Source: Caballeronia megalochromosomata (lineage in GTDB: Bacteria > Pseudomonadota > Gammaproteobacteria > Burkholderiales > Burkholderiaceae). From it: a DNA stretch of 64,000 nucleotides. The DNA lies in contig LRBF01000230.1 of NCBI GenBank assembly GCA_001580565.1, forward strand, positions 1-64,000, read 5' to 3'. The position numbers and the translations under genes were made by a program. The notes below the pieces were generated by a model. That model saw only the letters and a list, made by a program, of their open reading frames with translations, had not been told where the DNA came from and did no database searches. Below, piece by piece: positions 1-9,248 of this stretch (within the stretch, counting starts at the first letter, position 1; the number at the start of each line of letters is the position of its first letter).

Positions 1-382
1 CTTTCGCGGCCAGTATCGGCCCGCGCACGTTGACGTCGAGCGTGGCGTCGATGTCTTCGATGGAAATGTCTTTCACATCGCCCATCCGGAGAATGCCGGC
101 GTTGTTGACCAGAATATCGAGGCCGCCCAGTGCTTCGACCGTCTTCCGCACGGACGCTTCAATCGCCGATGCATCGGCGCTATCGGCCTGGATCGCGACA
201 CCGCGGCGACCTTCCGCCTCGATCGCCTCGACGACATGCGCGGCCCGTTCCGACGACTTTTCATACGTGATCGCGACGTCCGCGCCCGCTGCGGCCAGAG
301 CCTTCGCGATCGAAGCGCCGATACCGCGGCTCGCTCCGGTGACCAGAGCGCGTTTTCCTTTGAGCATCATGATGTTCTCCAT
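1..382 (-). CDS. SDR family NAD(P)-dependent oxidoreductase, partial (C-terminus beyond the window)
   Basis: Read on the minus strand from ATG at 382 (MENIMMLKGKRALVTGASRG); alternative in-frame ATGs lie at 370 and 367. The visible 127 residues contain the SDR glycine-rich cofactor motif TGASRGIG near residue 15 and the downstream NNAG motif (LDILVNNAGILRMGD), so this is a classical short-chain dehydrogenase of the FabG type. The catalytic Ser-Tyr-Lys region is cut off. It starts 31 bp after the PEP-mutase-like gene and probably shares its transcript with the MFS exporter upstream. The substrate cannot be told from this fragment. Confidence 0.9.
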   Translation of the reverse strand, partial: MENIMMLKGKRALVTGASRGIGASIAKALAAAGADVAITYEKSSERAAHVVEAIEAEGRRGVAIQADSADASAIEASVRKTVEALGGLDILVNNAGILRMGDVKDISIEDIDATLDVNVRGPILAAK

Positions 383-413
383 TGCGTGTTGAACGATTGA
401 GGTGTGTGGTCAG

Positions 414-1211
414 TCAGGCAAACAGTTGCTGAATTTCGCCGTAGGGCAGCGGCTGGTCGTCGAGTGCTTCGGAGCGGCCGTGCGCCAGAAAGTCCTGCGT
501 CATGGCCTTCGCTCTGCCGAGCAAAACCTGCGCGATCGCGCTGCCCGCACTGAGCCGGCGCACGCCGAGTTTGCCGAGCGTCGCGGAGTCGGGCAGGCCG
601 GGAAGCGCCATGACGTTGAGCGGCAAGCGCGTAGCGCCCACGATCGCCTCGATATCCGAAGGCAGCACGAGCGCCGGAAGGAAAAGACCATCCGCCCCCG
701 CCGATGCATACAAATTGCCGCGTGCAATCGACTCCTGCGGCCGTTTCGCTGTCTCGACGAGATTCGCGAGATAGACGTCGCTGCGCGCGTTGACGAAGAG
801 ATCGAGGCCTGCTTTCGCAACGGCGCTCTTGATCGCTTCGATCTTCGCCGCCAGAAGCGATGCGGCGTCCGCGCCGTCTTCGATATTGATACCGGCGACG
901 CCGAGATGCGACAGTTGCATCACATGGTCCGCGACGGTCCTGGGGTCGTCGGAATAGCCGTGCTCGACATCCACGGACAACGGCGCCTTCAGCACGCGCA
1001 CGATGCGTCTGACTGACGCGACGACTTCATCGAACGGAAGAACGCGCCCATCGGGATAACCCAGCGCCCATGCAAAACCTGCGCTTGTCGTGGCGATCGC
1101 GGGCGCGCCTTGCGCTTCGATGAGCCGCGCGCTGCCGGCATCCCAGGCGTTCGGCAAAAGTAGCGGCGATGAATTGACGTGTAACTGACGAAATGTGCTT
1201 GCGTTGGACAT
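414..1211 (-). CDS. isocitrate lyase/PEP mutase (ICL/PEPM) superfamily protein
   Basis: 265-residue protein of the phosphoenolpyruvate mutase/isocitrate lyase superfamily, whose members cleave or form C-C or P-C bonds next to a carboxylate in a Mg2+-dependent TIM barrel. Visible signatures are LLLPNAWDAGSARLIEAQG at the N-terminus, the substrate-pocket TTSAGFAWALGYPDG, the metal-binding DVEHGYSDD (about residue 80) and INIEDGAD (about 110). The KKCGH loop of true isocitrate lyases is absent, so it belongs with the short carboxyvinyl-carboxyphosphonate/oxaloacetase-like group. Substrate unknown. It lies between the MFS exporter (43-bp gap) and the SDR gene (31-bp gap), probably one transcript. 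Confidence 0.85.
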   Translation of the reverse strand: MSNASTFRQLHVNSSPLLLPNAWDAGSARLIEAQGAPAIATTSAGFAWALGYPDGRVLPFDEVVASVRRIVRVLKAPLSVDVEHGYSDDPRTVADHVMQLSHLGVAGINIEDGADAASLLAAKIEAIKSAVAKAGLDLFVNARSDVYLANLVETAKRPQESIARGNLYASAGADGLFLPALVLPSDIEAIVGATRLPLNVMALPGLPDSATLGKLGVRRLSAGSAIAQVLLGRAKAMTQDFLAHGRSEALDDQPLPYGEIQQLFA

Positions 1212-1254
1212 GACTGTTTCCTCAAACCTTGGATGAATGGGATTTGCCGATTGC

Positions 1255-2427
1255 TCAGGCCGCTACCGCGCTTTTGGACCCGGCGAACGATGCGATGCGG
1301 CGCGTCGCCAGCCCGGAGACCAGAATCGCGATCACGACGGGAATCGCAGCGAGATAACCCAGGTCGTGGCTGCCGCTCGTCGGAATCACGACCGCGCCGA
1401 GCGTGCCGGCGATGGACACACCCACATACGTCGCCGACGTGTTGAGTCCGACGAGCACCGAGGTCATCGGCGGATTCAGGCTCGCGAGGCGGAATTGCTG
1501 CGGCACCAGCACGCCCCACGCACACGCGCCCCAGATCGTCACCGCGATGGCTGCGCTCCAGAGATGCGCGCTCGTCCACGGCATGGTGAAGATCACGAGC
1601 GCGACGATCGCCAGCTTGATCTGCACGACCTTGTGCGAACCGATCCGGTCGAGAATGCGTCCCGTCAGGAGGTTGGAGAACGTTCCGGCCAGCCCCCACA
1701 GCACGAGCAGTCCGCCGAGCACCGTCGCGCTGTGTCCGGTTGCGCGGTCGAACACGACAGAGAAGTAACTGAAGATGATGAAGGTGCCGATCTGCGCCAG
1801 CACGGTCGTCGTGAGCGTGAGACCGACGCGCGAATCCGTCAGCGGCGACAGACGCTCGCGCAGCGAGATGGCCGGCGGCAGCGGCACTTCGGGCATGAAC
1901 GCGAGGATCCCGAAGAATGCTGCGGCGCCGAGCGCGGCCACGAGCACCAGCGTCCAGTGCCAGCCCGCGAGCCCGCCGATGACCGCGCCGATCGGCGAGC
2001 CGAGCGCCGTGGCCGTCGTCAGACCCGCCACGATGATCGACAACGCATATCCTCGTCGCTCCGGCGGCACCAGCGCCGCGCCGGTGCCGCTGGCCGTCGG
2101 CGAAAACATCGCTGCGCCGAGGCCCGCCAGTGCACGCGTCGCCAGCGCGATGCCGAGGTTCGGCGCCACGATGGTCCCGAGATTGGCAACCACGAACAGG
2201 CCGATCCCGCTGAGCAGCAGGCGCTTGCGTCCGACGTTCGCGGCCAGCGCGGCGATGGTCGGGCCCAGCAACGCATAGCTCAGCGCATAGACGCTGATCA
2301 ACTGTCCCGCCGCGCCGATGCTCACGCCAAACGAATGAGCGATCTCGGGCAGGATGCCCGCGAAGACGAAACTGTCGGTGCCCAGCGCGAACATGCCGAG
2401 CGAAAGTGTGAGTAAGCGGCGATCCAT
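1255..2427 (-). CDS. MFS transporter, DHA1 (AraJ/Cmr-like) efflux family
   Basis: Inner-membrane proton-coupled exporter of 390 residues with the typical 12 hydrophobic segments. The DHA1 opening LTLSLGMFALGTDSFVFAGILPEIA and the loop 2-3 motif LAANVGRKRLLLSG (motif A) are visible. The start is set at ATG 2427 because AAGAGAG lies 7-8 bases upstream; the longer frame back to 2469 has no such site and runs through the promoter. The upstream region shares a promoter/operator block with the RND efflux operon (see 2457-2535 and 8593-8672), so it is probably a second exporter under the same HxlR regulator. Substrate unknown. Confidence 0.85.
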   Translation of the reverse strand: MDRRLLTLSLGMFALGTDSFVFAGILPEIAHSFGVSIGAAGQLISVYALSYALLGPTIAALAANVGRKRLLLSGIGLFVVANLGTIVAPNLGIALATRALAGLGAAMFSPTASGTGAALVPPERRGYALSIIVAGLTTATALGSPIGAVIGGLAGWHWTLVLVAALGAAAFFGILAFMPEVPLPPAISLRERLSPLTDSRVGLTLTTTVLAQIGTFIIFSYFSVVFDRATGHSATVLGGLLVLWGLAGTFSNLLTGRILDRIGSHKVVQIKLAIVALVIFTMPWTSAHLWSAAIAVTIWGACAWGVLVPQQFRLASLNPPMTSVLVGLNTSATYVGVSIAGTLGAVVIPTSGSHDLGYLAAIPVVIAILVSGLATRRIASFAGSKSAVAA

Positions 2428-2456
2428 TTCGATCTCTCTTGAAAGGTGGCGAATTC

Positions 2457-2473
2457 CGTTGCGTGACAAAACT
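2457..2473. promoter_or_regulatory. candidate HxlR box in the MFS promoter (degenerate copy)
   Basis: CGTTGCGTGACAAAACT matches 15 of 17 positions of the dyad AGTTnCGTnACGnAACT found twice upstream of the RND operon. It overlaps a minus-strand -10-like TATAGT (2471-2476). The flanking bases up to about 2535 align without gaps to 8593-8672 at roughly 70% by hand count. Confidence 0.55.
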
Positions 2474-2542
2474 ATAGGGAAGACGACCGCCCCGCACTAC
2501 GGGGCGGAAGTGGGAAGCTGTTCGCCATAAACTGGCGAGGTC

Positions 2543-4021
2543 TCAGTTCTTCGCGGCCACCTGCTGCTGCGGCGCATCCCAGCCGCCTCCGAGCGAACGG
2601 AACGTCCTCACGGCGGCGCGTGCGGCATCCGCCCTGGTCGCATCGAGATCTGCGCGCGAATTGAGCAGTTGACGGTCGGCGTCGAGGACGTCGGTGAGCG
2701 TGATCGAACCCGCGCGATACGCCTTCTCCGACAGGTCGCGCGCCTTCGTCAGGGCATCGACTTCCTGCTGAATTTCCTGCGCGCGAATCTCGGTTTGCGA
2801 AAGCGTCATGAACGCGTCCTCGACGTCTTCGGTCGCCCTGAGCGCCGCTTCGCGATACTGCGCCAGCGCCTCCGCGTAAGAACCGCGCGCGTTCTTCACT
2901 TCGGCGTCCACCTTGCCGAAATCGAACAGGCGCCAGCGCAGCGCGCCGGTGCCGACCGCCTGAAACGCCTTCGCGCTCAGGAAGTGACTGGCCGACAGGC
3001 TGTCGAACCCGAGCGCACCGGAGAGCGAAATCTTCGGGTAGTACTCGGCCAGCGCCGCGCCGATCGCCTCATTGGATGCCGCCAGATGCCGCTCCGCCGC
3101 GATGATGTCCGGGCGGCGGCGCAGGACATCGACGGGCGTATCGCCGCTGCCGATGGCCGGCACGCCCGGAATCTCACCCGCGTGCGCGCCGAGTTCCGCC
3201 GCGTAAGTGCCGGGCTGCGCGCCCAGCAGCACGTCGAGCCGGTTCAGTTGCGCTTCGAGCGCGACCCGCAGGCCTGGCACCGTGGCGCGGGCCTGACGCA
3301 GCAACGCTTCGGCCTGAGCGACTTCGCGTTCGTCGGATGCGCCGGCCCGCTTGCGTGCTTTCACGAGTTCGAGCAGGCGCGCGTCGGTATCCACCTGATC
3401 CTGCGTGACGGCAAGCTGCGCCTGCAGACCGCGGATTTGCAGATAAGCGTCGGCGGCATCGGCGGCGACAGTGACGCGCGTGCCGAGCTGCGCGGCTTCG
3501 GCGGCCTGTTCCTCGTCGGTGGCGGCGGTGTGCTGGCGTCGCAGGCCGCCCGCCAGATCGATTTCCCAGCTTGCCGTCGCGCCCGCCACGTACTCTTTCT
3601 GATCGCGGCTGTAGTTCGGGAACGCGCTCGCGATCGCCCCGAGCGGACTCTGCACGCTCTGATGTTCCGCCGAATACGACGCACCGGCATCGACGGTCGG
3701 AAGCAGTTGCGCGCCGGCCGCCTGTGCCGCTGCGCGCGCCTGGGCGACACGCGCGATCGAAGCCTGAATGCTCAGGTTCTGAGCCAGCGCGCGTTGCACG
3801 ACCGTGACCAGCTCCGGGTCGTCGAAGCCGGTCCACCAGTTGTCGAGGCGCGGCGCGGGAAGCGTGGTCTGACGCTCCGCGACTTGCGGCGCGTTATGAA
3901 ATGGCGTCATGTGCGTTTCGGGCGCGACGTAGTTCGGCCCGACCGCGCACGCCGCAAGGAATGCGCTGACGAACAGAGCACCCGCAATCGCTTTCGAAGT
4001 TCTGGCCAGGAGCTTGTTCAT
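2543..4021 (-). CDS. RND efflux outer-membrane factor, NodT/OprM family lipoprotein
   Basis: 492-residue TolC-like channel lipoprotein. An N-terminal signal ends in the lipobox LAAC (Cys about residue 25), followed by the family start AVGPNYVAPE. Two outer-membrane-efflux-protein repeats follow, the second beginning around RRPDIIAAERHLAASNEAIGAALAEYYPKISLSG. It would complete the tripartite pump by linking the adaptor and RND permease to the outside. Its ATG overlaps the permease stop by 4 bp (ATGA), implying translational coupling. It is the last gene of the adaptor-pump-channel operon; the MFS gene downstream has its own promoter block. Confidence 0.95.
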   Translation of the reverse strand: MNKLLARTSKAIAGALFVSAFLAACAVGPNYVAPETHMTPFHNAPQVAERQTTLPAPRLDNWWTGFDDPELVTVVQRALAQNLSIQASIARVAQARAAAQAAGAQLLPTVDAGASYSAEHQSVQSPLGAIASAFPNYSRDQKEYVAGATASWEIDLAGGLRRQHTAATDEEQAAEAAQLGTRVTVAADAADAYLQIRGLQAQLAVTQDQVDTDARLLELVKARKRAGASDEREVAQAEALLRQARATVPGLRVALEAQLNRLDVLLGAQPGTYAAELGAHAGEIPGVPAIGSGDTPVDVLRRRPDIIAAERHLAASNEAIGAALAEYYPKISLSGALGFDSLSASHFLSAKAFQAVGTGALRWRLFDFGKVDAEVKNARGSYAEALAQYREAALRATEDVEDAFMTLSQTEIRAQEIQQEVDALTKARDLSEKAYRAGSITLTDVLDADRQLLNSRADLDATRADAARAAVRTFRSLGGGWDAPQQQVAAKN

Positions 4022-7000
4022 TTCGCTTCTCCACTGCTGAGTTTGCGGGGCAGGGTGCGCACGTCATGCTTTTCACGAGTCCCGAGCTTGCGAACGAAGG
4101 CATAAAACGCGGGGGTGAAGGCGAGGCCGAAGAGCGTCACGCCGAGCATGCCGAAGAACACCGTCGTGCCGAGCGATTGCCGCATCTCCGAGCCCGCGCC
4201 GCTGGCAATGGCGAGCGGCGCCACGCCTGCGATGAAGGCGAACGACGTCATCAGGATCGGACGCAGGCGCACGTGGGCCGCGTGTGTGGCGGCATCCTCC
4301 GCGTTGACGCCGTCTTCCTCCTGACGCTGTTTGGCGAACTCCACGATCAGAATCGCATTCTTGGCCGCCAGCCCGACGAGCACCACGAAGCCGATCTGCG
4401 CAAGAATGTCGATCGGCATGCCGCGCATGTTCAGACCGATCGATGCCGCGAGCAGACACATCGGCACGATCAGCACGATGGCGAGCGGCGTCTTCCAGCT
4501 TTCATACTGCGCAGCCAGCACGAGGAACACGAACAGTGCGGACGCGGCGAAGATCACGAGCGGCGACATGGTCTGCTCTTTTTGCTGATGCGCCAGATCC
4601 GTCCATTCGTAGGTGATGCCGTTGGGCAGCACTTGCTGGGCGAGTTCTTCCATGCGTTCGATCGCATCGCCGGACGACAGTCCCGGGCCGGCCGCGCCCA
4701 TGATTTCCGCAGCCGGATACATGTTGTAGCGCGGCACGCGATACGGCTGCGTGTTGTTGTGGAAGGTCGCCACGCTGCTGATCGGCACCATGTCGCCCGA
4801 CGCATTGCGCACCTTCAGTCTGCCGATATCGTCCGGCGTGCGGCGGAACGCTTCGTCGCCCTGAACGCGCACTTGATACGTGCGCCCCATGAAGTTGAAG
4901 TCGTTGACGTATTGCGAGCCGAGATAAAGCTCCATCGTCGAGAACACGTCCGTTGGCGTGAGTCCGATCTTCTGTGCCTTGAGACGGTCGACGTCCGCAT
5001 AGACGGACGGCGCGCCTGCGTCGTAGAGCGTGAACACGCCGCCGAACGTCCTGTCCTTGTTGGCTGCCGCGACGAGTGCGTGCGCCGCGTCGGCGAGCGC
5101 CTGCGGACCGAGTCCGCCGCGATCTTCGAGCATCAGCTTGAAGCCGCCGGCCGCGCCCAGTCCTTGCACAGGCGGCGGATTCACCACCACGACCACCGCG
5201 TCCTTGACCACGGACACGCGCTTGCGCAGTTCGACCAGCATCGAGGCCGCATTGACGCCCGGCACATGCTTGTCGTACAGCGACGGCAAACCGTAGAACA
5301 GCGTGCCCACGTTGGGCGCGATCGTGCCGGTCGTGACGTCGAAGCCGGATACGGGCGACGTGTGCGTGACGCCCTTGAGTCCCGGCGTTTCGAGCACGAT
5401 GTCGTTGATCTCGTGAATCACCTTGTCGGTCCGTTCCAGACTGGAGCCGGGCGGAAGAAATGCGATCACCGCCTGATAACCGATGTCCTGTTCCGGAATG
5501 AAGCCCGTGGGCATTCTCGACATTTGCAGGCCCGTCGCTGCGATCAGACCGGCGTAGACGACCAGCATCACGGTGGTGGCGCGCACTGCGCGGCCGGTCA
5601 TCTTCCCGTACCTGGACGACAGCCAATCGAACGACGCATTGAAGCGGCCGAACACCGCATGATGCAGACGACCGAGCGCCGTCGAACCGCCATGCGTCTT
5701 CTCCATTTCGTGCGGCTTCAGCAGCACCGCGGCGAGCGCCGGGCTCAGCGTGAGCGACACGAAGCACGAGATCACGGTGGACGCCGCGATCGTGATCGCG
5801 AACTGCTTGAAGAACAGGCCGGAGATGCCGGACATCAGCGCGGTCGGTCCGAACACCGCGCACAAGGCCAGCGCAATGGCGATGATCGCCGTCGAGACTT
5901 CCTTCATCGTCTGATGCGCGGCTTCGCGTGGCGTCATGCCGAGCGTCATGTTCCGCTCGATGTTCTCGACCACGACAATGGCGTCGTCCACGACGATCCC
6001 CACGGCCAGCACCAGCCCGAACAACGAGAGGTTATTGATCGACGCGCCGAACAGCGAGAGGATGGCGAACGTCCCGACCAGCGAGACCGGAATCGCCACG
6101 ACCGGAATGATCGTCGCGCGCCAGTTTTGCAGGAACAGATACACCACGCCGACCACCAGCAGAATGGCGATGCCGATCGTCTTCGCGACTTCATGGATCG
6201 ACTGCGACACGAACGTCGTCGGGTCGTAGATCTTCATGTAGTCGATGCCCGGCGGGAAGGTCTTTTTCAGTTGGGCCATCTTGGCCCAGACGTCATGTTC
6301 GACCTGCACGACGTTCGCGTCCGGCGTCGCGATCACGAACCACGGCGTGGCCGCGTAACGGTCCGCGTAGGCCTTCGAGCCGTAATCCACCGAACCGAGC
6401 TCGACGTGACCGATATCGCGAATCCGCGTCACACGTCCCTGCGAATCCGACTTCACGACGATATCGCCGAACTGCTCGGGCGTGCTCAGGCGCCCCAGTG
6501 CCTCGACGTTGATCTGATACGCACCCGTGCCTTGATTCGAAACGGGCGGTTGATTCAGCACACCGGCGGACACGGCGGCGTTCTGTGCGCGAAGCGCGGC
6601 GAGTATTTCATTCGCGCTGATCTTGTACGAGGCGGCTTTGTCCGGATCGATCCAGATTCGCATCGCGTATTGCCGTTCGCCGAACAACTGAAAGTCCGAG
6701 ACGCCCGGCAGACGCGCAATCTGGTCGCGCACCTTGAGCATGTAGTTCGACAGATACTCGGGGCTTCGCGAACCATCGGGCGAATAGACGTGGACGCCGA
6801 GCAACAGCGCCTGAATCGTCTTCTTCACCTGTACGCCCTGCAGTTGCACGTCGGCGGGCAGGCGCGAGAGCGTGTCTTCCACGCGGCTGCGCGTCAGCAG
6901 GAGCGCCGTGTCCGGATTCGTGCCGACCTTGAAGATCACGGTGATCGTCAGTTGCCCGTTGCCGGTCGACTGGCTCGAGATGTAGTCCATGTTCTCGACG

Positions 7001-7218
7001 CCGTTGATCGACTGTTCGAGCGGCGTTGCCACCGTGCGCGCGATCGTATCGGCCGATGCGCCGGGATATGACGTCGTGATCTGAATGGTGGTCGGAACGA
7101 TGTTCGGATACTGCGCCACCGGTAGTTTGATCATGGTCGCGAGACCGATGAGCAGCACGAATATGTTGAGCACCGCGGCGAAGCGCGGATGCTCGATGAA
7201 GAAATGCGTCAGTTTCAT
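4018..7218 (-). CDS. RND multidrug efflux permease (HAE1 family, AcrB/MexF-like)
   Basis: 1066-residue inner-membrane proton/drug antiporter. It starts at ATG 7218 (MKLTHFFIEHPRFAAVLNI), overlapping the adaptor stop by 4 bp; the much longer open frame running upstream to 8391 is an artefact of antisense-like coding in the adaptor gene. The TM4 proton-relay pair is visible in GIVVDDAIVVVENIERN and the TM10 lysine in GLAAKNAILIVEFAKQ. The porter domain begins LPVAQYPNIVPTTIQITTSYPGA. Full length for the HAE1 family. It works with the flanking adaptor and outer-membrane factor; drug range not predictable. Confidence 0.95.
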   Translation of the reverse strand: MKLTHFFIEHPRFAAVLNIFVLLIGLATMIKLPVAQYPNIVPTTIQITTSYPGASADTIARTVATPLEQSINGVENMDYISSQSTGNGQLTITVIFKVGTNPDTALLLTRSRVEDTLSRLPADVQLQGVQVKKTIQALLLGVHVYSPDGSRSPEYLSNYMLKVRDQIARLPGVSDFQLFGERQYAMRIWIDPDKAASYKISANEILAALRAQNAAVSAGVLNQPPVSNQGTGAYQINVEALGRLSTPEQFGDIVVKSDSQGRVTRIRDIGHVELGSVDYGSKAYADRYAATPWFVIATPDANVVQVEHDVWAKMAQLKKTFPPGIDYMKIYDPTTFVSQSIHEVAKTIGIAILLVVGVVYLFLQNWRATIIPVVAIPVSLVGTFAILSLFGASINNLSLFGLVLAVGIVVDDAIVVVENIERNMTLGMTPREAAHQTMKEVSTAIIAIALALCAVFGPTALMSGISGLFFKQFAITIAASTVISCFVSLTLSPALAAVLLKPHEMEKTHGGSTALGRLHHAVFGRFNASFDWLSSRYGKMTGRAVRATTVMLVVYAGLIAATGLQMSRMPTGFIPEQDIGYQAVIAFLPPGSSLERTDKVIHEINDIVLETPGLKGVTHTSPVSGFDVTTGTIAPNVGTLFYGLPSLYDKHVPGVNAASMLVELRKRVSVVKDAVVVVVNPPPVQGLGAAGGFKLMLEDRGGLGPQALADAAHALVAAANKDRTFGGVFTLYDAGAPSVYADVDRLKAQKIGLTPTDVFSTMELYLGSQYVNDFNFMGRTYQVRVQGDEAFRRTPDDIGRLKVRNASGDMVPISSVATFHNNTQPYRVPRYNMYPAAEIMGAAGPGLSSGDAIERMEELAQQVLPNGITYEWTDLAHQQKEQTMSPLVIFAASALFVFLVLAAQYESWKTPLAIVLIVPMCLLAASIGLNMRGMPIDILAQIGFVVLVGLAAKNAILIVEFAKQRQEEDGVNAEDAATHAAHVRLRPILMTSFAFIAGVAPLAIASGAGSEMRQSLGTTVFFGMLGVTLFGLAFTPAFYAFVRKLGTREKHDVRTLPRKLSSGEAK

Positions 7219-8465
7219 GATTTCGCTCCTTCGGCCGCTTGCTCCGCCGTGAACTGGATGGTCCCGTTGCGAGGCGAAATCTTCGAACCGGGATGAACCG
7301 ATGGAATGCCGTCGATCACGACGCGATCGGTCGGCGCAAGTCCGGAGCGGATCACGCGCAAGCCACCGCGCAAATCGCCGATCTGCACTTTTCTCGGCGT
7401 GGCGACGTCGTCCGCGCCGACCACATAGACCATGTGGTCGGTCTGATCGTCGAGCACGGCGGCGTCGGGCACGAGCAACGCGGGTTGCGGCGCGGTCGTG
7501 GCCAGCCGCACGCGCGCGAAGCCGCCGGGCGTCAACGAAAGATCGCGGTTCGGAATCGTCGCGCGCGCGTGGATCGTGCCGCTCGAGCGGTCCAGCGTGT
7601 TGTCGATGAAATCGAGCTTGCCGGTGCGCGTGAAGCCGCTGTCGCCGGTCGGCGAGAGGGTCACGGTGTCGGACAGCGGTCCTTGCCGGCCCGCACGCGA
7701 ACGCTGGAACGCGGCATAGTCGTTTTCGCTGATGTCGAAATCCAGATAGACCGGATCGAGTGACACGATGGTCGCGAGCAGCGTCGTCGGACCGCTGCCC
7801 GCGCGGCTGCCGGACACCAAATTGCCCGCCGAGACGAGATGCGTGCCGATGCGCCCGGTGAACGGCGCCGTGATCCTGCAACGATCCAGGTCGAAACGCG
7901 CATCGCGCACCAGTGCGTTTGCCCGGTCCACGGCCGCTTGCGCCGCGCGCTGCTCGGCCACGCTCTGATCCACGTTCTCGACGGTGCCCGCTTCCGAGCG
8001 TTGCAATTCCTGCGCGCGGGTCAACTGGCGCGTGGCGAGCGCGAGCCGCGCGCTGGCCGATGCGAGTTCCGCCGTCGCCTCGCTCAGCTTGATGCGATAC
8101 GGTTCCGGATCGATCTCGAAGAGCAGGTCGCCCTGATGGACGATGTCGCCGTCCTTGAAATTGATCTGCGTCAGCGTGCCGCCGACCTGCGCGCGCAGCT
8201 CGACCCGATTCACGGCCGAGAATTGCCCGAGAAATCCGAGCCGGTCTTCGATATCGCGCTGCAACGGCGCGCTGATCGTCACCGATGGCGGCGGCGGCGC
8301 GACGACCGGCGCGGCGCCCAGGCCGTGCAGATAAAACGCCGTCGCGGACACGGCGGCGAGAACCGCGCCGGCGACGCCCTTGCCGATCCATCGAACGGGA
8401 CGGGATTTCGCCGGGGTGTCGGGAGCATCGACTCCCAGCCCAGCCGGATCAAGTTGGTTTTCCAT
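7215..8465 (-). CDS. RND efflux periplasmic adaptor (MFP/HlyD family)
   Basis: About 416-residue membrane-fusion protein bridging the RND pump and outer-membrane factor. It has an N-terminal membrane anchor (IGKGVAGAVLAAVSATAFYLHG), a barrel-sandwich hybrid half (RVELRAQVGGTLTQINFKDGDIVHQGDLLFEIDP), a helical hairpin and the second hybrid half (CRITAPFTGRIGTHLVSAGNLV). ATG 8465 is preferred because AGG lies 6 bases upstream; ATG 8471 is also in frame but abuts that site. First gene of the efflux operon, divergent from the HxlR gene with two candidate operators between them. Confidence 0.92.
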   Translation of the reverse strand: MENQLDPAGLGVDAPDTPAKSRPVRWIGKGVAGAVLAAVSATAFYLHGLGAAPVVAPPPPSVTISAPLQRDIEDRLGFLGQFSAVNRVELRAQVGGTLTQINFKDGDIVHQGDLLFEIDPEPYRIKLSEATAELASASARLALATRQLTRAQELQRSEAGTVENVDQSVAEQRAAQAAVDRANALVRDARFDLDRCRITAPFTGRIGTHLVSAGNLVSGSRAGSGPTTLLATIVSLDPVYLDFDISENDYAAFQRSRAGRQGPLSDTVTLSPTGDSGFTRTGKLDFIDNTLDRSSGTIHARATIPNRDLSLTPGGFARVRLATTAPQPALLVPDAAVLDDQTDHMVYVVGADDVATPRKVQIGDLRGGLRVIRSGLAPTDRVVIDGIPSVHPGSKISPRNGTIQFTAEQAAEGAKS

Positions 8466-8593
8466 GGTCATCCTGAATAGATTGAGTGGCTGGGCGGCGT
8501 CGAGACCTGTCTCGGCTCGCCCATCGGCGATCGTTATCAATTCGGAAGGCGGTATCGATCCCAGGACAATGTTCTGGTGATGACGGCCCGTTA

Positions 8594-8610
8594 AGTTTCG
8601 TGACGCAACT
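8594..8610. promoter_or_regulatory. candidate HxlR operator 1 (RND operon side)
   Basis: AGTTTCGTGACGCAACT, a dyad of the form AGTT-n-CGT-n-ACG-n-AACT. It overlaps the minus-strand -10-like TATAGT (8608-8613) that would serve the efflux operon, a position suited to repression. Confidence 0.6.
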
Positions 8611-8675
8611 ATAGGCAAGACCGTCGCGTCACGGTACTGGCCGAGACCGGGAAGCTCTTCCCCGGAAAGTGGTTA

Positions 8676-8692
8676 AGTTGCGTGACGAAACT
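8676..8692. promoter_or_regulatory. candidate HxlR operator 2 (regulator side)
   Basis: AGTTGCGTGACGAAACT, the same dyad as at 8594-8610, centred about 29 bp before the HxlR start codon. Suits autoregulation. Confidence 0.6.
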
Positions 8693-8712
8693 TGAGGTAG
8701 CATCTGGCCATC

Positions 8713-9231
8713 ATGTATAGAAAACGCTTCGACGGAATGGATTGTTCGATCGCTCGCGCCCTCGACGAGGTAGGCGAGTGGTGGACGTTGCTGATCGTGC
8801 GCGAGTGCACGCAGGGCAGCCGGCGCTTCGACGAGTTTCAGAGCGGGCTGGGCATCGCCCGGAACGTGCTGACGGCGCGGCTCGAGCGGCTGGTCGAACT
8901 GGAGATTCTCGAACGCTTCCCGATTGCGGAACGCGCGAACACGTTCGGCTACCGGCTGACCGCTAAGGGAGCGGACTTATACCCGGTGCTGGTCGCGCTC
9001 ATGCAGTGGGGAGACAAATGGCTCAGGCCGAACGGCAAGCCGCCTATCGCATTGGTCGAACATGCGAGCGGGAGTCCTGTCGAGACCGTGGAGGTGCGCG
9101 GAACGGGCGGGCAGGCCCTGGGCTATCGGGACGTTCGCTTCGCGGCCGGTCCAGGCGCGACGAAGAAAACGCGCGATGTCATCGAGAATCGGAATGAACG
9201 GGTGCTCGGCGACCGGAACGAGGAATCGTGA
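8713..9231 (+). CDS. HxlR family winged-helix transcriptional regulator
   Basis: 172-residue DNA-binding protein of the HxlR/DUF24 family. The family core is clear: CSIARALDEVGEWWTLLIVRE, RRFDEFQSGLGIARNVLTARL (recognition helix) and the wing TFGYRLTAKGADLYPVL. An N-terminal Cys (GMDCSIA, residue 11) sits where thiol/quinone- or aldehyde-sensing HxlR members carry their redox cysteine, so electrophile sensing is possible but unproven. The C-terminal 60 residues are longer than in minimal members. It is divergent from the RND efflux operon and shares its operator with it and with the MFS gene, so it is the likely local regulator of both exporters. Confidence 0.9.
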   Translation: MYRKRFDGMDCSIARALDEVGEWWTLLIVRECTQGSRRFDEFQSGLGIARNVLTARLERLVELEILERFPIAERANTFGYRLTAKGADLYPVLVALMQWGDKWLRPNGKPPIALVEHASGSPVETVEVRGTGGQALGYRDVRFAAGPGATKKTRDVIENRNERVLGDRNEES

Positions 9232-9248
9232 ACCCTGGCGCGTGAGCT

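Noticed and set aside
2669..4105. 478-codon open frame antisense to the outer-membrane factor
   Set aside because: Arg-rich shadow; no family features, and the minus strand carries a complete NodT-type lipoprotein.
4066..7071. 1001-codon open frame antisense to the RND pump
   Set aside because: The product is rich in Arg/His/Asp/Gln without hydrophobic periodicity, a typical shadow in high-GC DNA; the opposite strand encodes an unmistakable RND permease.
7219..8391. Upstream extension of the RND pump frame, giving a 1457-residue fusion
   Set aside because: The extra 390 residues are the out-of-frame reading of the adaptor gene. The pump begins at 7218 with the family-typical MKLTHFFIEHPRF and overlaps the adaptor stop by 4 bp.
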